This document shows, in pieces, positions 43,598 through 55,461 of a stretch of 64,000 nt of DNA. Below the pieces are notes generated by a model. It was not told where the DNA came from. It searched no databases and saw only the letters and a program-made list of their open reading frames with translations. Each line of letters opens with the position of its first letter. Position 1 is the first letter of the stretch. The position numbers were made by a program, and so were the translations under genes. Source of the DNA: Monocercomonoides exilis (lineage: Eukaryota; Preaxostyla; Oxymonadida; Polymastigidae); contig LSRY02000060.1 in NCBI GenBank assembly GCA_001643675.2, positions 166,001 to 230,000 on the forward strand, given 5' to 3'.

Positions 43598-44113
43598 TTA
43601 GATTATTTAGTTTATCTCTAATTCATTAGTCTTTTTTTTCCATCATCTTTTTAATATTTTCATGTCACCTGAGTATCAGCTCAAAGCGTGTCTTTTTATT
43701 TTGAGGAATAAAGAAAATGATTTGCTTTCTAAAGAATACAGCTTTTTCTGAAGAACCAATCAATTTATATTTTGAAACAAAAATTGCAAATTTAAGAAAA
43801 TAATACTGATTCCAACATTATCAATGGAAACAAACAATTAATCACAATATCCAAAATCAAAATCAAAGCAAAAAAGGTTTTCAATGTAAAACACAAAAAT
43901 GATTATATGTCTCAAAATAGAACGTTACTCGAGCAAAAGCAACAAAAACGAACATGCAAACAAATGTCAGGTTCAGTTATTTGCATTTCTCCCAAATTCT
44001 GTTCCTGTCATTCTTCATCATCCAATCATTCATGTGACTTTTTTGTTTGTTTGCTGAATCCATTAACCAGAAAATTTTAATGAATGAGTTTTCAACAAAT
44101 GCTGTGTTATTTT
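43598..44113. other. convergent intergenic region
   Basis: About 0.5 kb between two convergent genes, AT-rich with no coding signal seen. It should contain both 3' ends. Confidence 0.5.
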
Positions 44114-47100
44114 TTATTGCTGCATGGTCGCCCTGTGGCTATCAAACATGCTTCGATCAGTCTTCAGTTGTGCCTCTGAGACAGCATGCATCGGAGTGGG
44201 CACCTCGACCTGCGGAAACGATAGGTTCTGGCTGATTGTCAATGCCCTGTTCTGTGGAGACAGATTTCTTGGCGATAGAGGCTGCATCACCTGCGCCGAG
44301 TTGAAAAGAGACCCCGTTTCGTATTCAGACACTGCGTGCTGGATGGAGAACGAGGCTGCAGACGTCAGACCAAAGTGCGGCTGGCTGTTGTTTCCATTGC
44401 TGTTGATGGAATCGATATCGGTGTTTGAAAAGAGAGGCGGAACCACAAGCGGTGATTGCGACACGAGAAGAGGAGACTGAGGAATGGGAAGAGGAGTTCG
44501 AGGTGTGAGAAGAGAAGACCGTGCCGTGAGAAGAGGAGATTGCGGCATAAATAGAGGAGATGGCGGTGCATTGTTCAATTCGTCAGTCAGATTGATGCCA
44601 AGCGGCTTGATTGTCAGCGGGGCAGCCAGTGTATTTCCAAACACTTGGTTGACTGGCTTCCTTGTTGCGCTTCGGGTGGGAGTGGCACTTGTTACAACTG
44701 ACGCGCCTTCGTATTCAACAAACCCCATCCCAAATGAGTCCAACTGCAGATTATTCGAAGGGGTTGAGTTATTCTTCGATCGATTAGTCAGAACTTCTGC
44801 TGCTGCTCCTCCTCCTCCTTCTGACTCCACTTTCGGTTTGCCCAAAGAAAGATCGATATTCGACAGCTGTGGCTGTGGTGTTTTCCTTGCTCCGTTGCTT
44901 CGTTCAGTTATTTGTGCTCCCTTTGGGTTCTCTTCGCTGACCATTGGCGTTGGCAGCTGCAAACCTGGTGTCGAAGGAATTGTCGTCAGATGCTCATCAA
45001 ACAAAGAACTCGACGACTCCATCGTAAACGGCGTGTCGTTTAACGACTCCATCGAAAACCCAGCACACGAAAGCGTGGAAGTTGCTGGCTTCTCGTTGGA
45101 AAGTTCCGTTTCGGGTGCGTTTTGCCTGAAAGAAGCCTTTCTCTTCTGCTGCGACTCCATCGATTGCTGCCTCACAAATATTGGATGTGTATTGATTTCA
45201 CTCGGCCCTTTGCCATCCAGTTGAGATGTCTGTGGAGAATTGCAAACAGCTTTCTGTGAACCGTCATCTTTTCCACTTTCGTCTCCTTCTTCACGCAACG
45301 CAGATGCGCCAGGATCTTCCAAGAACTCTCCGTTGTGGCTGTTATCATCGTTGTGCATGCCGTTGTTGTCCAAGTAGTTGTCAAATGTCCTCGTCTCCAT
45401 GCTCTCGCCCATCTCGACGTTGATCGTGAAGTCGTCCTCTTCGTCCTCGTCTCTCAGAAGTCGGCGAATGACGCTCTGCATCTTGTTCTTCGGCATGTCC
45501 AGCATCGTCTGATATGCCCTCATCCGATTCTTCACTGATTTCCAGGTGTACAACACGTAGACCAAAAGTTGAATGACTGTGAGGGGCGTAAGAGATGTCA
45601 CAAGAATGATTATTAAGACTAACATAATTTCATCGCACTGCTTGTTCAAAATTTCATAGTAATAAATGATAACTCTTTTTGCGCCGTCCAATATTGGTAC
45701 TGGGCAGTTGAACGTCAAATACTGAATGTTTGACAGAAAATCAGGATCCTGAGGACGAGACGATATGTTTGTGAGAAACAGGTGATGCATCATTTGAGAG
45801 ACTGTGGCAACAACCTCCAACATCGATGATGAGCGCAGGATCTGCTTTTTGGTGTCGAGCACTTCCTCCACACTTCCGTCTGGGTGAGTTATGTTCTTTG
45901 TGGCGATGGTGAAGAAATACGTGCTGATGTCTGCTGTCTCCCACACCTCCAAGTTTGAGGTCGACTGGTGGATTCTGCCCAGCATCGAGGCCAAGTTCTC
46001 CGATGTCTCTTCCATCATCTTCAGCAGATCTTTCCTCTGGATCATTCCCGTCGGCCATTCATCCATCTTTGGCGGATCGGTGTAGTTGTATCTCTTGTCG
46101 TATATTAAGTAGTTGTACCCGATTGTGGCTGAACGCGCTGAATGGAAAGACAAGTCGCACACATTCCGCAGCGTCTGCAGATTGCTCTGATACGCATTTG
46201 TCTTTATCACATACACAATAAGTGCTCCAACAAGCACGCCAATGTTCAGCATATGCAAAGATTTTTCAATTAATTTCAACCTGTTGTATTCGCTTTCACG
46301 ATTCCCTTGCTCCCCATGCCCCCCTACCACCAGATCGACAATTGTTGCCTCTTTCTTCTTCTTCTTTCTCCTCCTCCGATTTGTTGTGCGATGCCTTCTC
46401 ATCCCACTCGAAGACTGCTGCCATTGCGCCTCGCTTCTCGCAAGAGATTCGCGATCTCCTTCCAAATTCTGCGCTTCCAATGAAGAACCCTCTGCTCCTT
46501 TGTCTCCGTTGGTGCCATCCTTAACACTCCCTGTATTCACCTCAAAGCTTCCCCGCCTCACAACGCGAGGCATATTCGCCTCGTGCTCTGCACCCGTCCT
46601 GTCTCCCCTTGCACTTCTCCTCCCGCTCATCTCGTATGCATCGCCCATCCCAAACGACCCTTCGTTGAAGCTTCCGGTGTGTGTGTGCGTCATCGACTCG
46701 CTGAAGCCGTAGTCCTCTTCAATCTGCTCTGCCCGGTTCAGAATCATCTCTGCCTCGTCTTCGTCGTCGTAGATGTCCAGCAGCAGGCGCGCATAGCTCC
46801 GCAGCACACCCGTGTTCTGCTCGTGCGACGCAATCAGCTCTTCGTAGCTCTTTCTGGAAATCTCTTCGTTCTTCACAATCGAATTCAATAGACCCGGAAT
46901 CGCCTTGTAGTCTGGCTGCATCGATGTAATGTTCTCGAAGAAGTCCTTCATCGAACTCACTGCCTGCTCGTGGTGCTTCTCTGCCTTTGCCATCAGCGTC
47001 GTGAAGGCAAATGTGTTCATGTTGCCTGTCCCGTTCCCGCCGTTCTGCCCGTTTGCACGCCCGCCGTTCTCTTTCGCTTTGCAGAACAGCACAAAGTTCA

Positions 47101-47590
47101 GAAACGCGCCTGGAGAAAGCGACCGCGCCTTCTGGATGAGCGTATTGGCTTTCATGTAGTTTTTGCGGTAGGACAGCAGAAACGTCGCATACTGGAAGCA
47201 AAGCATGCTGTCGTTCGGGTTCGACTTCAGTGCGTGTGTGTAGACGTAGTCTGCAAATGTCAAATACATCATCGAATCATATTCTTTCTGTTGGATAAAG
47301 CGAAGCGAGGGCCCCACTCTTTCTGGCTTCTTCAGCGGAGGCAGAGCCAAAGATGGATTTTTCGTGTAGATGTCCAACAGCTGGCTGCCAAAAGCTGTCA
47401 ACAGATACTTCTTCTCTCTCATCTTTTGGCCAATCTTCGGCAACAGCACTGCACATGCAACGATTCCAGCTATCAGCACAACCACTTGAAGCACGATTGT
47501 AACAATCCAGTTGCCTGTTGCTCCTTCAATTGCATACAAAATTTCATCGAACAGTCTCAAGAACCCAAATAAGCACCACTTACTTGCCAT
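44114..47590 (-). CDS. TmcB-like TPR/transmembrane protein
   Basis: 1,158 residues resembling the 'tiny macrocysts' TmcB/TmcC family of protist membrane proteins. Transmembrane helices are near 27-50, 447-463 and 655-682. Residues about 105-290 hold TPR-like repeats typical of the family (YLTFADYVYTHALKSNP, FLLSYRKNYMKANTLIQKA, LRSYARLLLDIYDDEDEA). Between the second and third helices lies a likely extracellular helical sensor (residues 465-650) with N-glycosylation sites. The last 470 residues are a low-complexity cytoplasmic tail rich in Ser/Pro. The start is ATG 47590. An in-frame TAA lies just upstream, but a splice-acceptor-like TTCAG precedes PIYKLNGNLL, so a short upstream exon is possible. 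Relatives are often longer, with more N-terminal membrane helices. Confidence 0.75.
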   Translation of the reverse strand: MASKWCLFGFLRLFDEILYAIEGATGNWIVTIVLQVVVLIAGIVACAVLLPKIGQKMREKKYLLTAFGSQLLDIYTKNPSLALPPLKKPERVGPSLRFIQQKEYDSMMYLTFADYVYTHALKSNPNDSMLCFQYATFLLSYRKNYMKANTLIQKARSLSPGAFLNFVLFCKAKENGGRANGQNGGNGTGNMNTFAFTTLMAKAEKHHEQAVSSMKDFFENITSMQPDYKAIPGLLNSIVKNEEISRKSYEELIASHEQNTGVLRSYARLLLDIYDDEDEAEMILNRAEQIEEDYGFSESMTHTHTGSFNEGSFGMGDAYEMSGRRSARGDRTGAEHEANMPRVVRRGSFEVNTGSVKDGTNGDKGAEGSSLEAQNLEGDRESLARSEAQWQQSSSGMRRHRTTNRRRRKKKKKEATIVDLVVGGHGEQGNRESEYNRLKLIEKSLHMLNIGVLVGALIVYVIKTNAYQSNLQTLRNVCDLSFHSARSATIGYNYLIYDKRYNYTDPPKMDEWPTGMIQRKDLLKMMEETSENLASMLGRIHQSTSNLEVWETADISTYFFTIATKNITHPDGSVEEVLDTKKQILRSSSMLEVVATVSQMMHHLFLTNISSRPQDPDFLSNIQYLTFNCPVPILDGAKRVIIYYYEILNKQCDEIMLVLIIILVTSLTPLTVIQLLVYVLYTWKSVKNRMRAYQTMLDMPKNKMQSVIRRLLRDEDEEDDFTINVEMGESMETRTFDNYLDNNGMHNDDNSHNGEFLEDPGASALREEGDESGKDDGSQKAVCNSPQTSQLDGKGPSEINTHPIFVRQQSMESQQKRKASFRQNAPETELSNEKPATSTLSCAGFSMESLNDTPFTMESSSSLFDEHLTTIPSTPGLQLPTPMVSEENPKGAQITERSNGARKTPQPQLSNIDLSLGKPKVESEGGGGAAAEVLTNRSKNNSTPSNNLQLDSFGMGFVEYEGASVVTSATPTRSATRKPVNQVFGNTLAAPLTIKPLGINLTDELNNAPPSPLFMPQSPLLTARSSLLTPRTPLPIPQSPLLVSQSPLVVPPLFSNTDIDSINSNGNNSQPHFGLTSAASFSIQHAVSEYETGSLFNSAQVMQPLSPRNLSPQNRALTISQNLSFPQVEVPTPMHAVSEAQLKTDRSMFDSHRATMQQ

Positions 47591-47920
47591 CAGCAGATTC
47601 CCGTTCAGTTTGTATATCGGCTGAATTTTGTGGTTTCTTTAATCAGAATTACTCTTTTATTGGAGAATCTCATTAAATAATTACAAAAAATTGAATAAAC
47701 TTGTTGAACCATGTTGAAAGAACCATTTAATGTTAACACATTGATTTTTTGTTTTCGCACACACAATTAATTTAAAAACAAATATTCATTAACGAAAAAG
47801 TCTTTTTCATGAAAATAATGAAGAAATAAACGAAGTTAATTTTTTAAAAAAATATCATTTTTTTGAAGAGTTTTTGCATAAATAACTACTTATGTGTCAG
47901 ATCAATGCTTTTATTTTTTC
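47591..47920. promoter_or_regulatory. compact divergent promoter region
   Basis: 330 bp between the TmcB-like gene (minus) and the multi-TM gene (plus), very AT-rich with A/T runs. It should serve both genes. No motif was recognised. Confidence 0.45.
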
Positions 47921-50418
47921 ATGAAGAGAAAAGAAGAGAAGGTTAATTTACATGAGGATATATTTTATGTTAATTTGAATGACGAAAATGCATCTTTAAG
48001 TTGCTCGTCAAACGATTCTTGCGATCAGTTTAACATTAAAAGTGTGTTTTTATTATGACTGATTTGCTGATTTGACTGAACAAAATCTTTGGTGAAACAG
48101 ATGTCCCTGAAGAGATATGGAAAAAGTGTGAATTCGTTTTGATTTATTATTATTTTTATTGTTTATGATTTCAGGATTTTTATGCAATGCGACACGAAAA
48201 CAAAAATGAGTCTAATGGGCACGTCGAAGCAATTTCGTTTAATATTGAATACAGAAGAGTTTTGACAGAACTTTTTGATTTTCTTCTCTGTATTTATTGA
48301 TATCTGATGATTGTTAGGTTCTGGCGCGAAATTGTTGTTGAAGAGCTTCCTCGATTGAAGGATAACATTTATCTGAACCAGAACGAGTTTCAAGACATTG
48401 AAACACTTGACCAAGGCAATGAAATGGTTTGAATATTGAGCAATTTTGAAGAGGTCGAGATGAGAAGAAATACAAATATTATTTATTAATTTTGTTTTTT
48501 AACAGAATAAGGAGGATAGAATAAGGTTTGGCCTGAGTCCGAAAGGCTGGAAAGATACGATCAAAATGTACGGAACTTTTGCGAAGGCGTTATTTGATAC
48601 CAAGCGAGGCATATGGAATGATGTGTATCATCTGAAAGAATCGATAACGCATCCAAAAACAAGTCTTCTTCTATTCACAGTTTCGTGGGTATCGTTGGCA
48701 TCGTTTTTGTTCCTCTTCTTCTTTGCGATATTTTATTCAACAAATTTTATTCGGGGTCCTGTTTTCGACAAATTGTCTGATGATCCGAATGTTTCTAATT
48801 TGGTTTCAAACAAAGTGACAAGATCGGTGTTTTCGTTCAGTTTATCTCAATCAAAATTGCAGTTCACTGTTGTAATGGCACTGCTGCTGATGCATTTTGG
48901 CTTTTTGTTTCTGTATTTGACGAAGCGAAAGGAAGTTCGGTACAAGTTAATTTTTGTTGGTATTTATTTGGCATGCTTCCCTTTTGTCAATTATCTTTTG
49001 TGTTTGAAAATGGACAATTTAATGAATGGCGAGAATTACACACCCAACATTCGCAACAGGTTGGTTGATGGACCGATGGCCAAGTCACGTTCAGCTGTTG
49101 ATTCCAAAAAAAGTGATGCAGAAAGCAGAGGAGCTTTCAGCCAATCAGCAGCTGATGAGGAACACGCAGAAAGCGGACAATCAACAACAGAACCAAACTC
49201 GTCAGTGTTTGAAAGTTCTTTGTGGTTGCTCTTCGCTTTGCTTGGAGAAATTTTTTTCATGTCTCCAGTCGAAAACTGGGTTGCTTGCTATGGTGATGAA
49301 GACTTGAATGGAGTTATTTTATTGATTGCGATATGTGGTGTTATAACAGCTTGGGTGCTATTCTTTCACGAATTGTGCTGTGTGCCTTATTTGTTATGTT
49401 TTATTTTATAAATTTATCTCATTCATTTATAATTATTCCATTTGCCATTTGGAAATTTATTTGAAATCCAAACGGACAACAAACAGTTAACACCACAAAC
49501 TCGTGGACAGTTGTGCTTGTTCCTCTTTTTCCAACGATCGTTCTGATTCATGTGTTTGTATTCTTCATGAGGCCATCGAAGGAGCACGACTATTCTGTTT
49601 TATGCAGCAAAAGCATTCGCATTGCTGGAATTGCCATTGGATCTGTGATTGGCATTGCCATTGTTCTGATCCCTCTTCTGTGTTTGGATGGGATTGGGGT
49701 GTTTGATCCTCGTGCTTCGAATGGAGAGGCGTGGAAAGGGGCAGAGCGGTTCATGTCGGCTGTGGTGGTGACAGACGAGCTGATTGAGCGGGCACACAAA
49801 ATGGAGAGGAACATGGCGCTGTCGCTGGTGCCGATGGTGGTGTGGTTTGTGATTGTGATGGTTGCATTCTGGGCAGCGCTGTATCTGGTGAAAGGGGATG
49901 TGAAGTGGATAGAGCGGAATGTGGATTTGAGGAAAGAGCTGTTTGTGTGGCAGGATGCAGCGCGGAAAAGGAGGAGCAGAGAAGAGCAGGAAAGAAGGGC
50001 AGAAGAGTGGAAGAGGCGGAGAATGGAGAAGATGCGGGAAAAGCAAAAGGAAGAGGAGAAGAAAGCGAAAGAGGCAAAGAAAGCGAAGAAGAGAGAAATG
50101 AGAGAGGAAGAGAAAGAACAGAGGCTTGCTGAGATCGCATTGAAAGGACTGAAACCAGAAGAGCTCAGTGCAGCAATAGACGAGATCGATGCACATTATG
50201 ATCAGGAGGAACGAGAAGAAATAGAAGCAGAAGAAGCAGAAAGGAAAAGATTGGAAGAGGAAGCAAAAAAGAGGAAAGAAGAAGAAGAAGAAGAAGAAAT
50301 CGAAAAGGCAAAACAAAGTGCAGGCGATCATGCATTTGACGAGCCAGGTATCAATTCTGTTATTCACGAGACTTGGCAGCAGATTCTTCAAAGGGGGTCG
50401 TTTTCTTGGCTTCTGTGA
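47921..50418 (+). CDS. multi-pass membrane protein with charged coiled-coil tail, six exons
   Basis: Exons: 47921-48041, 48101-48125 (25 bp), 48175-48258, 48318-48426, 48506-49397 and 49487-50418. All introns are GT-AG (49-89 bp) and every join keeps frame. Soluble N-terminus: VPEEIWKK from the microexon, then FWREIVVEELPRLKDN. About eight membrane helices follow, including LLLFTVSWVSLASFLFLFFF, FTVVMALLLMHFGFLFLYL, LIFVGIYLACFPFVNYLL, SLWLLFALLGEIFFM, VILLIAICGVITAWVLFF, WTVVLVPLFPTIVLIHVFVF, IAIGSVIGIAIVLIPLL and LVPMVVWFVIVMVAFWAAL. The last 170 residues are an Arg/Lys/Glu coiled coil. I do not recognise the family; a TMEM185/fragile-X-F-associated-type fold is a possibility only. Splicing is inferred from sequence. 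Confidence 0.72.
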
Positions 50419-51413
50419 AAATCAGTCAGCCAAAAGAGAATAATCAAAATGCTTTTTTGTTCCTTTTTTATTTTATTTTATTTTGTTTTTTGTTAAACAT
50501 TTTTATTAATTTTGAAATGGAGAAATTGTCCATTAGGAAGTTTCTTCTTTTCTTTGCTTTTTCACGTTTTTATTTAGATGTTAAGTGTTGCCTTCACTTG
50601 GCTGAAGCAAATATTTTGTGTATTTTGTGAGTTTTCAGTGTGATTCAAAGAGTTTTGAGAATTGTTTGTAAATGATTTGTTGAATTATTCGAGATTTTCG
50701 AAAATTGAAACATTTTTATCTTTCCAATTTTTGCATGTTAAGTTCATATTTTCAGTTGTCAGAGTTTTGATGCTGTAAAAAAGTTTTTTAGCAAGAGAAG
50801 ATTTTTTATATTCCTTTTTTTCTTTTGAATTCAAGACAAAACCGATAAAAAAAAGCTGAATTTCGTTTAATCTTTCGACATGCTTTTGAATATTTGATAT
50901 TTTTTTGTTGGCTACAAGATTGTGTTGTGCCTGCAAAAATATGGAAAAAGTGTTTTTGATTTCAACTAAAAGAGAAAACAAATTCTTAAAGATAAAATCA
51001 ATTTTCTTTTGTTGATTGTTTTATTCGCTTGTGGGGATGATGTTCAAACAAATAGATGGAAAATAAGTGGAAAAAAAAGGTAAAGAAAAGAACTGCTTCA
51101 AGAACAATATCCTTTTATTGAATAGAAGCATGTTCAAATTAAACAGCTCATTCTATTATTCACTTTGAATTATTCTCTATTCACAAACTTTGAAATTGGT
51201 TAACCAATTTCATTCTTATTCTTCTCTTTCAACATCTTTTATTTTCTTTTTTCTTTTTTTTTTATTGTTGCTTTTTGCTTCATTTCAACGTGTGAAAAAC
51301 AAAAAAAGATATTTTGATGATACTTCAAATGACTGATGATTTTCGATTTTGCGAAATGATAAAAAAAGAAAAAGAAAATTTTTGAATTACAAAAGTCAAT
51401 ACATCTCGTTTGC
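50419..51413. other. convergent intergenic region
   Basis: About 1 kb AT-rich. A 98-codon minus frame (50685-50981, Lys/Asn/Phe-rich) contains a splice-acceptor-like TTTGCAG inside it. It could be part of a small gene, but nothing supports it further. Confidence 0.4.
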
Positions 51414-52939
51414 TCAAACATTTACAGAATAATCAGAAATATCTAATAATAATTCTCTAAAATATTCTTGGTTGAGATATTTCAATCTTTCATGAAAGCT
51501 TGTGATGATATCTTCGTATCCTTCTTCTTCCAATTTATCAAACATTTTCCTTTTTAACTCCTTTCTTTTCGCTTCTTCCTTTTCATCTTTGTTTGCTCCA
51601 TCCTTCTCTTCATCTCTCTCTTCATCCCCCTCGTCAAACTCCTCTTCTTCTATTTCATCATCAGTTTTTTTGTTCAGCCGCCATGAGATTGTTTCAAAAA
51701 AATCCAAGAATTCGCACACCATTTTGTCATTCAACGCTGGTTGCTGAATCTCTTCCAAAATGATATCAACAGCTCCGCTCTCCAGCAAGTCTTCATTCTT
51801 CATGGCTCTGTTTTTCGCTGCCATGCTCAATGAATAAATGCATCGACTGCCAATTCCTCGATAATTACCCTTCGCTGCCCCATAGATCTGAACAACGCAT
51901 CTGATAAGCTCTGGATATTTTTCATTCCACAATAAGCACGAGCCCAAGAAATGCTGCAACGTTCGCAGCCATCTCAATAAAACAAGCTCTTTTTTTGTTT
52001 CTTCTCCTCTTTTTTCTTCTTTCTCTTTCTCTTTCCTCTTCCAATTTATGCTCTTTACTAGCTCTTCTAACTCCTTTGTTGCCTCCTTCGCAAAATGCAG
52101 CTCATTCACAATATCATCTTCCAAACTTCTGTCTATGCCAAATCTGTTTATCAAAAACTGCCAAGCAGACTGATAGGCAAGATGTGTCATATTGCGATGT
52201 TCCTGGTGATGTTGGATAATCTCTTTGATTTCATTCAAATACAGATCTTTTTCAATTTTCTATAAAAATCGAAAAATATCAAAAATATCAAAAAGGAAAA
52301 AGAAGTGTTCAAACTATAAATCTTGTGTTCCACAAAGCCAATAAAGCCATTTCCACTTCTTTTTGAACTTTCTCGCTTTCCTCTTTCTTCAAGGCAACTT
52401 TCAGAAGACACTGCACACAGATTGTGTGCAATTCCGTCCAGCAGTTGTTTCTGAGTGAAAGATAGCATAAACAAAGATCAGCCAGAAGCTTTTCATTTTT
52501 ACCCTCTTTTTTCTTTTCTTCATCAATGATCGTTTCCTCAAATCGTTTGCTCAATATTGATCCACAAAAATTAAAACTTTCCATATCTCTCAGCACTGTC
52601 AAATATCCCACGTGCTTCAATAACAAAATTGCATTTTCCATCGAAAGTTTCTTTTCTTCAATCATTTTGTTGATTTTATTGTACAATTCTACTGTAAAAA
52701 CCGAAAAAAATCCTTCAATATTCATTTTTTCAATCATTGAATTCATTTCTTCAATTTTCTGTTTTTGTTCAACTTCATTGCTGTTTTCCAGCTCATGGAA
52801 CAATTCTGCAAAAGGCATTCAAATGTTAAAATCCATTCTTCATTATTCTATCCAAATAAAAAAGCAAATTTGAAAACTTCTTGGTTTGAGCCACTACCAG
52901 GATTCTTGTATCAGGCTCATCATCAAAAAGCAAACTCAT
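51414..52939 (-). CDS. helical (ARM-like) lineage-specific family protein, copy 2
   Basis: Exons: 52870-52939, 52315-52805 and 51414-52259; introns 64 and 55 bp. It aligns with the gene at 42146-43597 along its length. KKFSK|LFHELENSNEVEQKQKIEE matches RKFLK|LFNKLEDCNRHEQKQKIKE, and HLAYQSAWQFLINR and VNELHFAKEATKELEEL match their counterparts. An extra acidic low-complexity stretch (EIEEEEFDEGDEERDEEKDG) lies near the C-terminus. Intron 2 is normal (GTTTGA..TATAG). Intron 1 starts ATTTGC where copy 1 has GTTTGC, so its donor site seems mutated. An in-frame ATG at 52818, inside that intron (MPFAELFHELE), could serve as an alternative start. Function unknown. Confidence 0.7.
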
Positions 52940-53918
52940 TCCATTTGTTGCAAAGAATGGTCTAAACGAAGGGTAAAGCTTGGCAAGCAAGAATACGAAA
53001 GAATAACACAAACATCGTTGAAAATCAAGCAAAAATAAAACAGATAGGAGTTTCGACGCAAAGTGCTTTTGCCTGACAAAATGGAATGCAAAAGAGGGCA
53101 CAAGGAAATGTCTTTGATTGGTTGTTTAATGCAAGAAAAGTGAATCTTTTGATTCGATTTGATCGAACCAACAAAAAATTGTTTGATTTCGGTTTTGTGA
53201 AAATGAAGCGAGGAGCTCTTCTTTCCTGAAGGCATTGCTTCGAGGCTTTGAAGCAAAATTTATTTTGTAATTGGAATGGAAATCTTGCTGAAGAGAATTC
53301 GAAAAGAGGAAATATCAATTCTTGAAGAGAAAGTGTTTTGTGGCTTTTTTTGGGAAGAAGAACATGAATGAAAAAGTGAACGCATGATACCGGCCTTCTT
53401 GTAATATTTCATGAATTGCTAAATGTTAGCATCTGTTTCAAAATGACTCATAGGATTACAAAAGATTCAAAGAAATGAGTTTCTGAAAAGCAAAATGAAT
53501 TGACTGGACAAAAGAACATTCCAATCTTTTCAAAAGGGCATGTTCAAAAACAAGCAGAATGGATGAATATTGCAGCAAAGTTGTTTTATTGTGAAAATGG
53601 TTCATTGGATTTGGAAATGGATTATTTGAAGAAAAACGATGGAATCATCTGCAACAGAAAAATGCAGATCCCCCGATTTTGTCGTGCTCCAACATGAAAA
53701 GATATTTGCTTGCTTCTTTGTGAGCCATCGAATGCTCAAGATTCCTTTGTCTTCTCCACCTTCATCTTCATCCTCATCTTCAGCTTCGCTAAAGGCGTTG
53801 CCATCATGATTTCTTCTTTAACAAGCGATAAATTCTACAAAGAACACAATTTTCACGGAACTTGGAACAGATCTCATATTGAATTGATTCAGCTTCCTCT
53901 GCCAGACACGAAAACAGA
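52940..53918. other. region between copy 2 and the next plus-strand gene
   Basis: About 1 kb. It holds two short plus-strand frames, 53500-53697 and 53710-53922. The second has one hydrophobic segment (FVFSTFIFILIFSFAKGVA) and could be a small membrane protein or an upstream exon. Several overlapping minus frames are Phe/Ser-rich shadows. No confident call. Confidence 0.35.
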
Positions 53919-54786
53919 ATGAATTCCCTCGGCCATCTTGCTTGTTTTTTATTTGTTCTACTCCCCTTCCGTGAGCATTGTGTGCCCAATATAGTCATTA
54001 TCATGATTATTAGCATCATCCTTTTCCATAATCTTTTATCTCTTCGGCTCATCGAACACTTCTGCATCCAATGCCAACGTAGACGTTTTTGCTTCTCTTG
54101 TCTTCGTCGCCACACAAATCAACATCGACCTGCACCTTTTCTCGAAAGGAAGTGCTGCACACTCTCTTTTCCACTGCTCCTCCTCATCGTCCACTCAGAA
54201 AGTGGACTTGGCCATTCCAACAGCAAACTGTCTTCTTTCCTCCCATGAGCACATTCCCCTTGTGTTTGCTCTTTTGATTGGGCTGCATGTGTTGCTCGGG
54301 TATTTCTGCAATTTCAGCTCCATTTACACTTCATCATCATCTTCTCTTTCCTCTCCTTCTTCTTCTTCTTCTTCTTCTTCTTCTTCTTCTTCTTCTTCTT
54401 CTTCTTCTTCTTCTTCTTCTTCTTCTTCTTCTTCTTCTTCTTCTTCTTCTTCTTCTTCTTCTTCTTCTTCTTCTTCTTCTTCTTCTTCTTCACACATATT
54501 TTCTCGTGTATCTTCTCGTTTGGTTCACAATCCGATGGAAACCCTTTTACCAGTTCATCTTCTTTCTTTTCTGCTTCCACAAATCCTGATCGTGAAAACA
54601 TCAAAATCATTCAGAAATGAACGTCCTCCAACATTTCTTGCCTCATCAGCAAAGAAATGGAGCTATCTTTACCGAATATCTCTCTCCATCTATCTCTTCA
54701 TCTCTTTCTCTTTCTCTTTCTCTTTCTCTTTCTCTTTCTCTAAAAATATTCATTTTCCACTCCAATTCACAAACTGGTTGCATTGA
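53919..54786 (+). CDS. possible secreted or membrane serine-rich protein, two exons
   Basis: The start MNSLGHLACFLFVLLPF resembles a signal peptide. A 43-bp intron at 53971-54013 (GTGAGC..ATTAG) joins it in frame to SSFSIIFYLFGSSNTSASNA, and the frame then stays open to TGA at 54786. Further landmarks are SLVFVATQINIDLHLFSKG, PLVFALLIGLHVLLGYFCNF (a likely membrane helix), about 45 serines from a pure TCT tract, and a TCTTTC-encoded SFSFSF stretch near the end. No family recognised. The joined frame through non-repetitive sequence is the main evidence; the tail may be non-coding. Confidence 0.38.
54358..54492 (+). repeat. pure (TCT)45 microsatellite
   Basis: About 135 bp of uninterrupted TCT, reading as polyserine in the plus-strand frame at 53919-54786. 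Confidence 0.95.
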
Positions 54787-55461
54787 ATATAGTATCCAAG
54801 GTCGCAATAAACAGATTACAATTCCTTTCTCAAAGCATCGATGAATGAAATTGCAAAATGAAATCAATAGAGAGTGATGATCATAGACAAGAAATTTGTA
54901 TTTCTCCTTTGTAAAATGCTTTTTCTGTTAATTCATTTTTTTTTTTTATTTAACTTTTTTTGAATGCAAATTTCCGCATCCTTTGTATTTCTTCAATACA
55001 TAATAAAAGTGCTATTGTATCCTATTTTCCATAAAAGATATTTGTTTGATATTTTCATTAACGTTCTGCGTTGCATTATTTCTTATCTTTGATGAAATTT
55101 GATATTTCTTATTTATGAAAAAAAATGAAATAACTATCAACTGCAATTTTTCCATCAAGACGACTTTGAGAAAATTTCCTTTGTTCTAAATGTTAATCCT
55201 TATGCACGTTGTATAACATCATTTCCATCAATAAATATATATTTTTGAAAAGGTTATTTTTTTCGATTAATTGTTTTGTTTGTGGGAAAATACAAATTAA
55301 ATTGGTTAAAATGTGATGTGTATGCTTTCTTTGACAATTCGCTAGAACTTCGATAGATGTTGATTTTCAAAAAAATCTTTTTAATATCCAAAACGCCCAT
55401 AACATTCTGATTAAGAATTAAAACATAATGGGATTTCAAAAACACTCGTGAGCGTTATCAG
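54787..55461. other. intergenic region
   Basis: About 0.7 kb, strongly AT-rich with a T12 run near 54940. Presumed 3' end of the previous frame and promoter of the GTPase gene. Nothing else seen. Confidence 0.45.
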
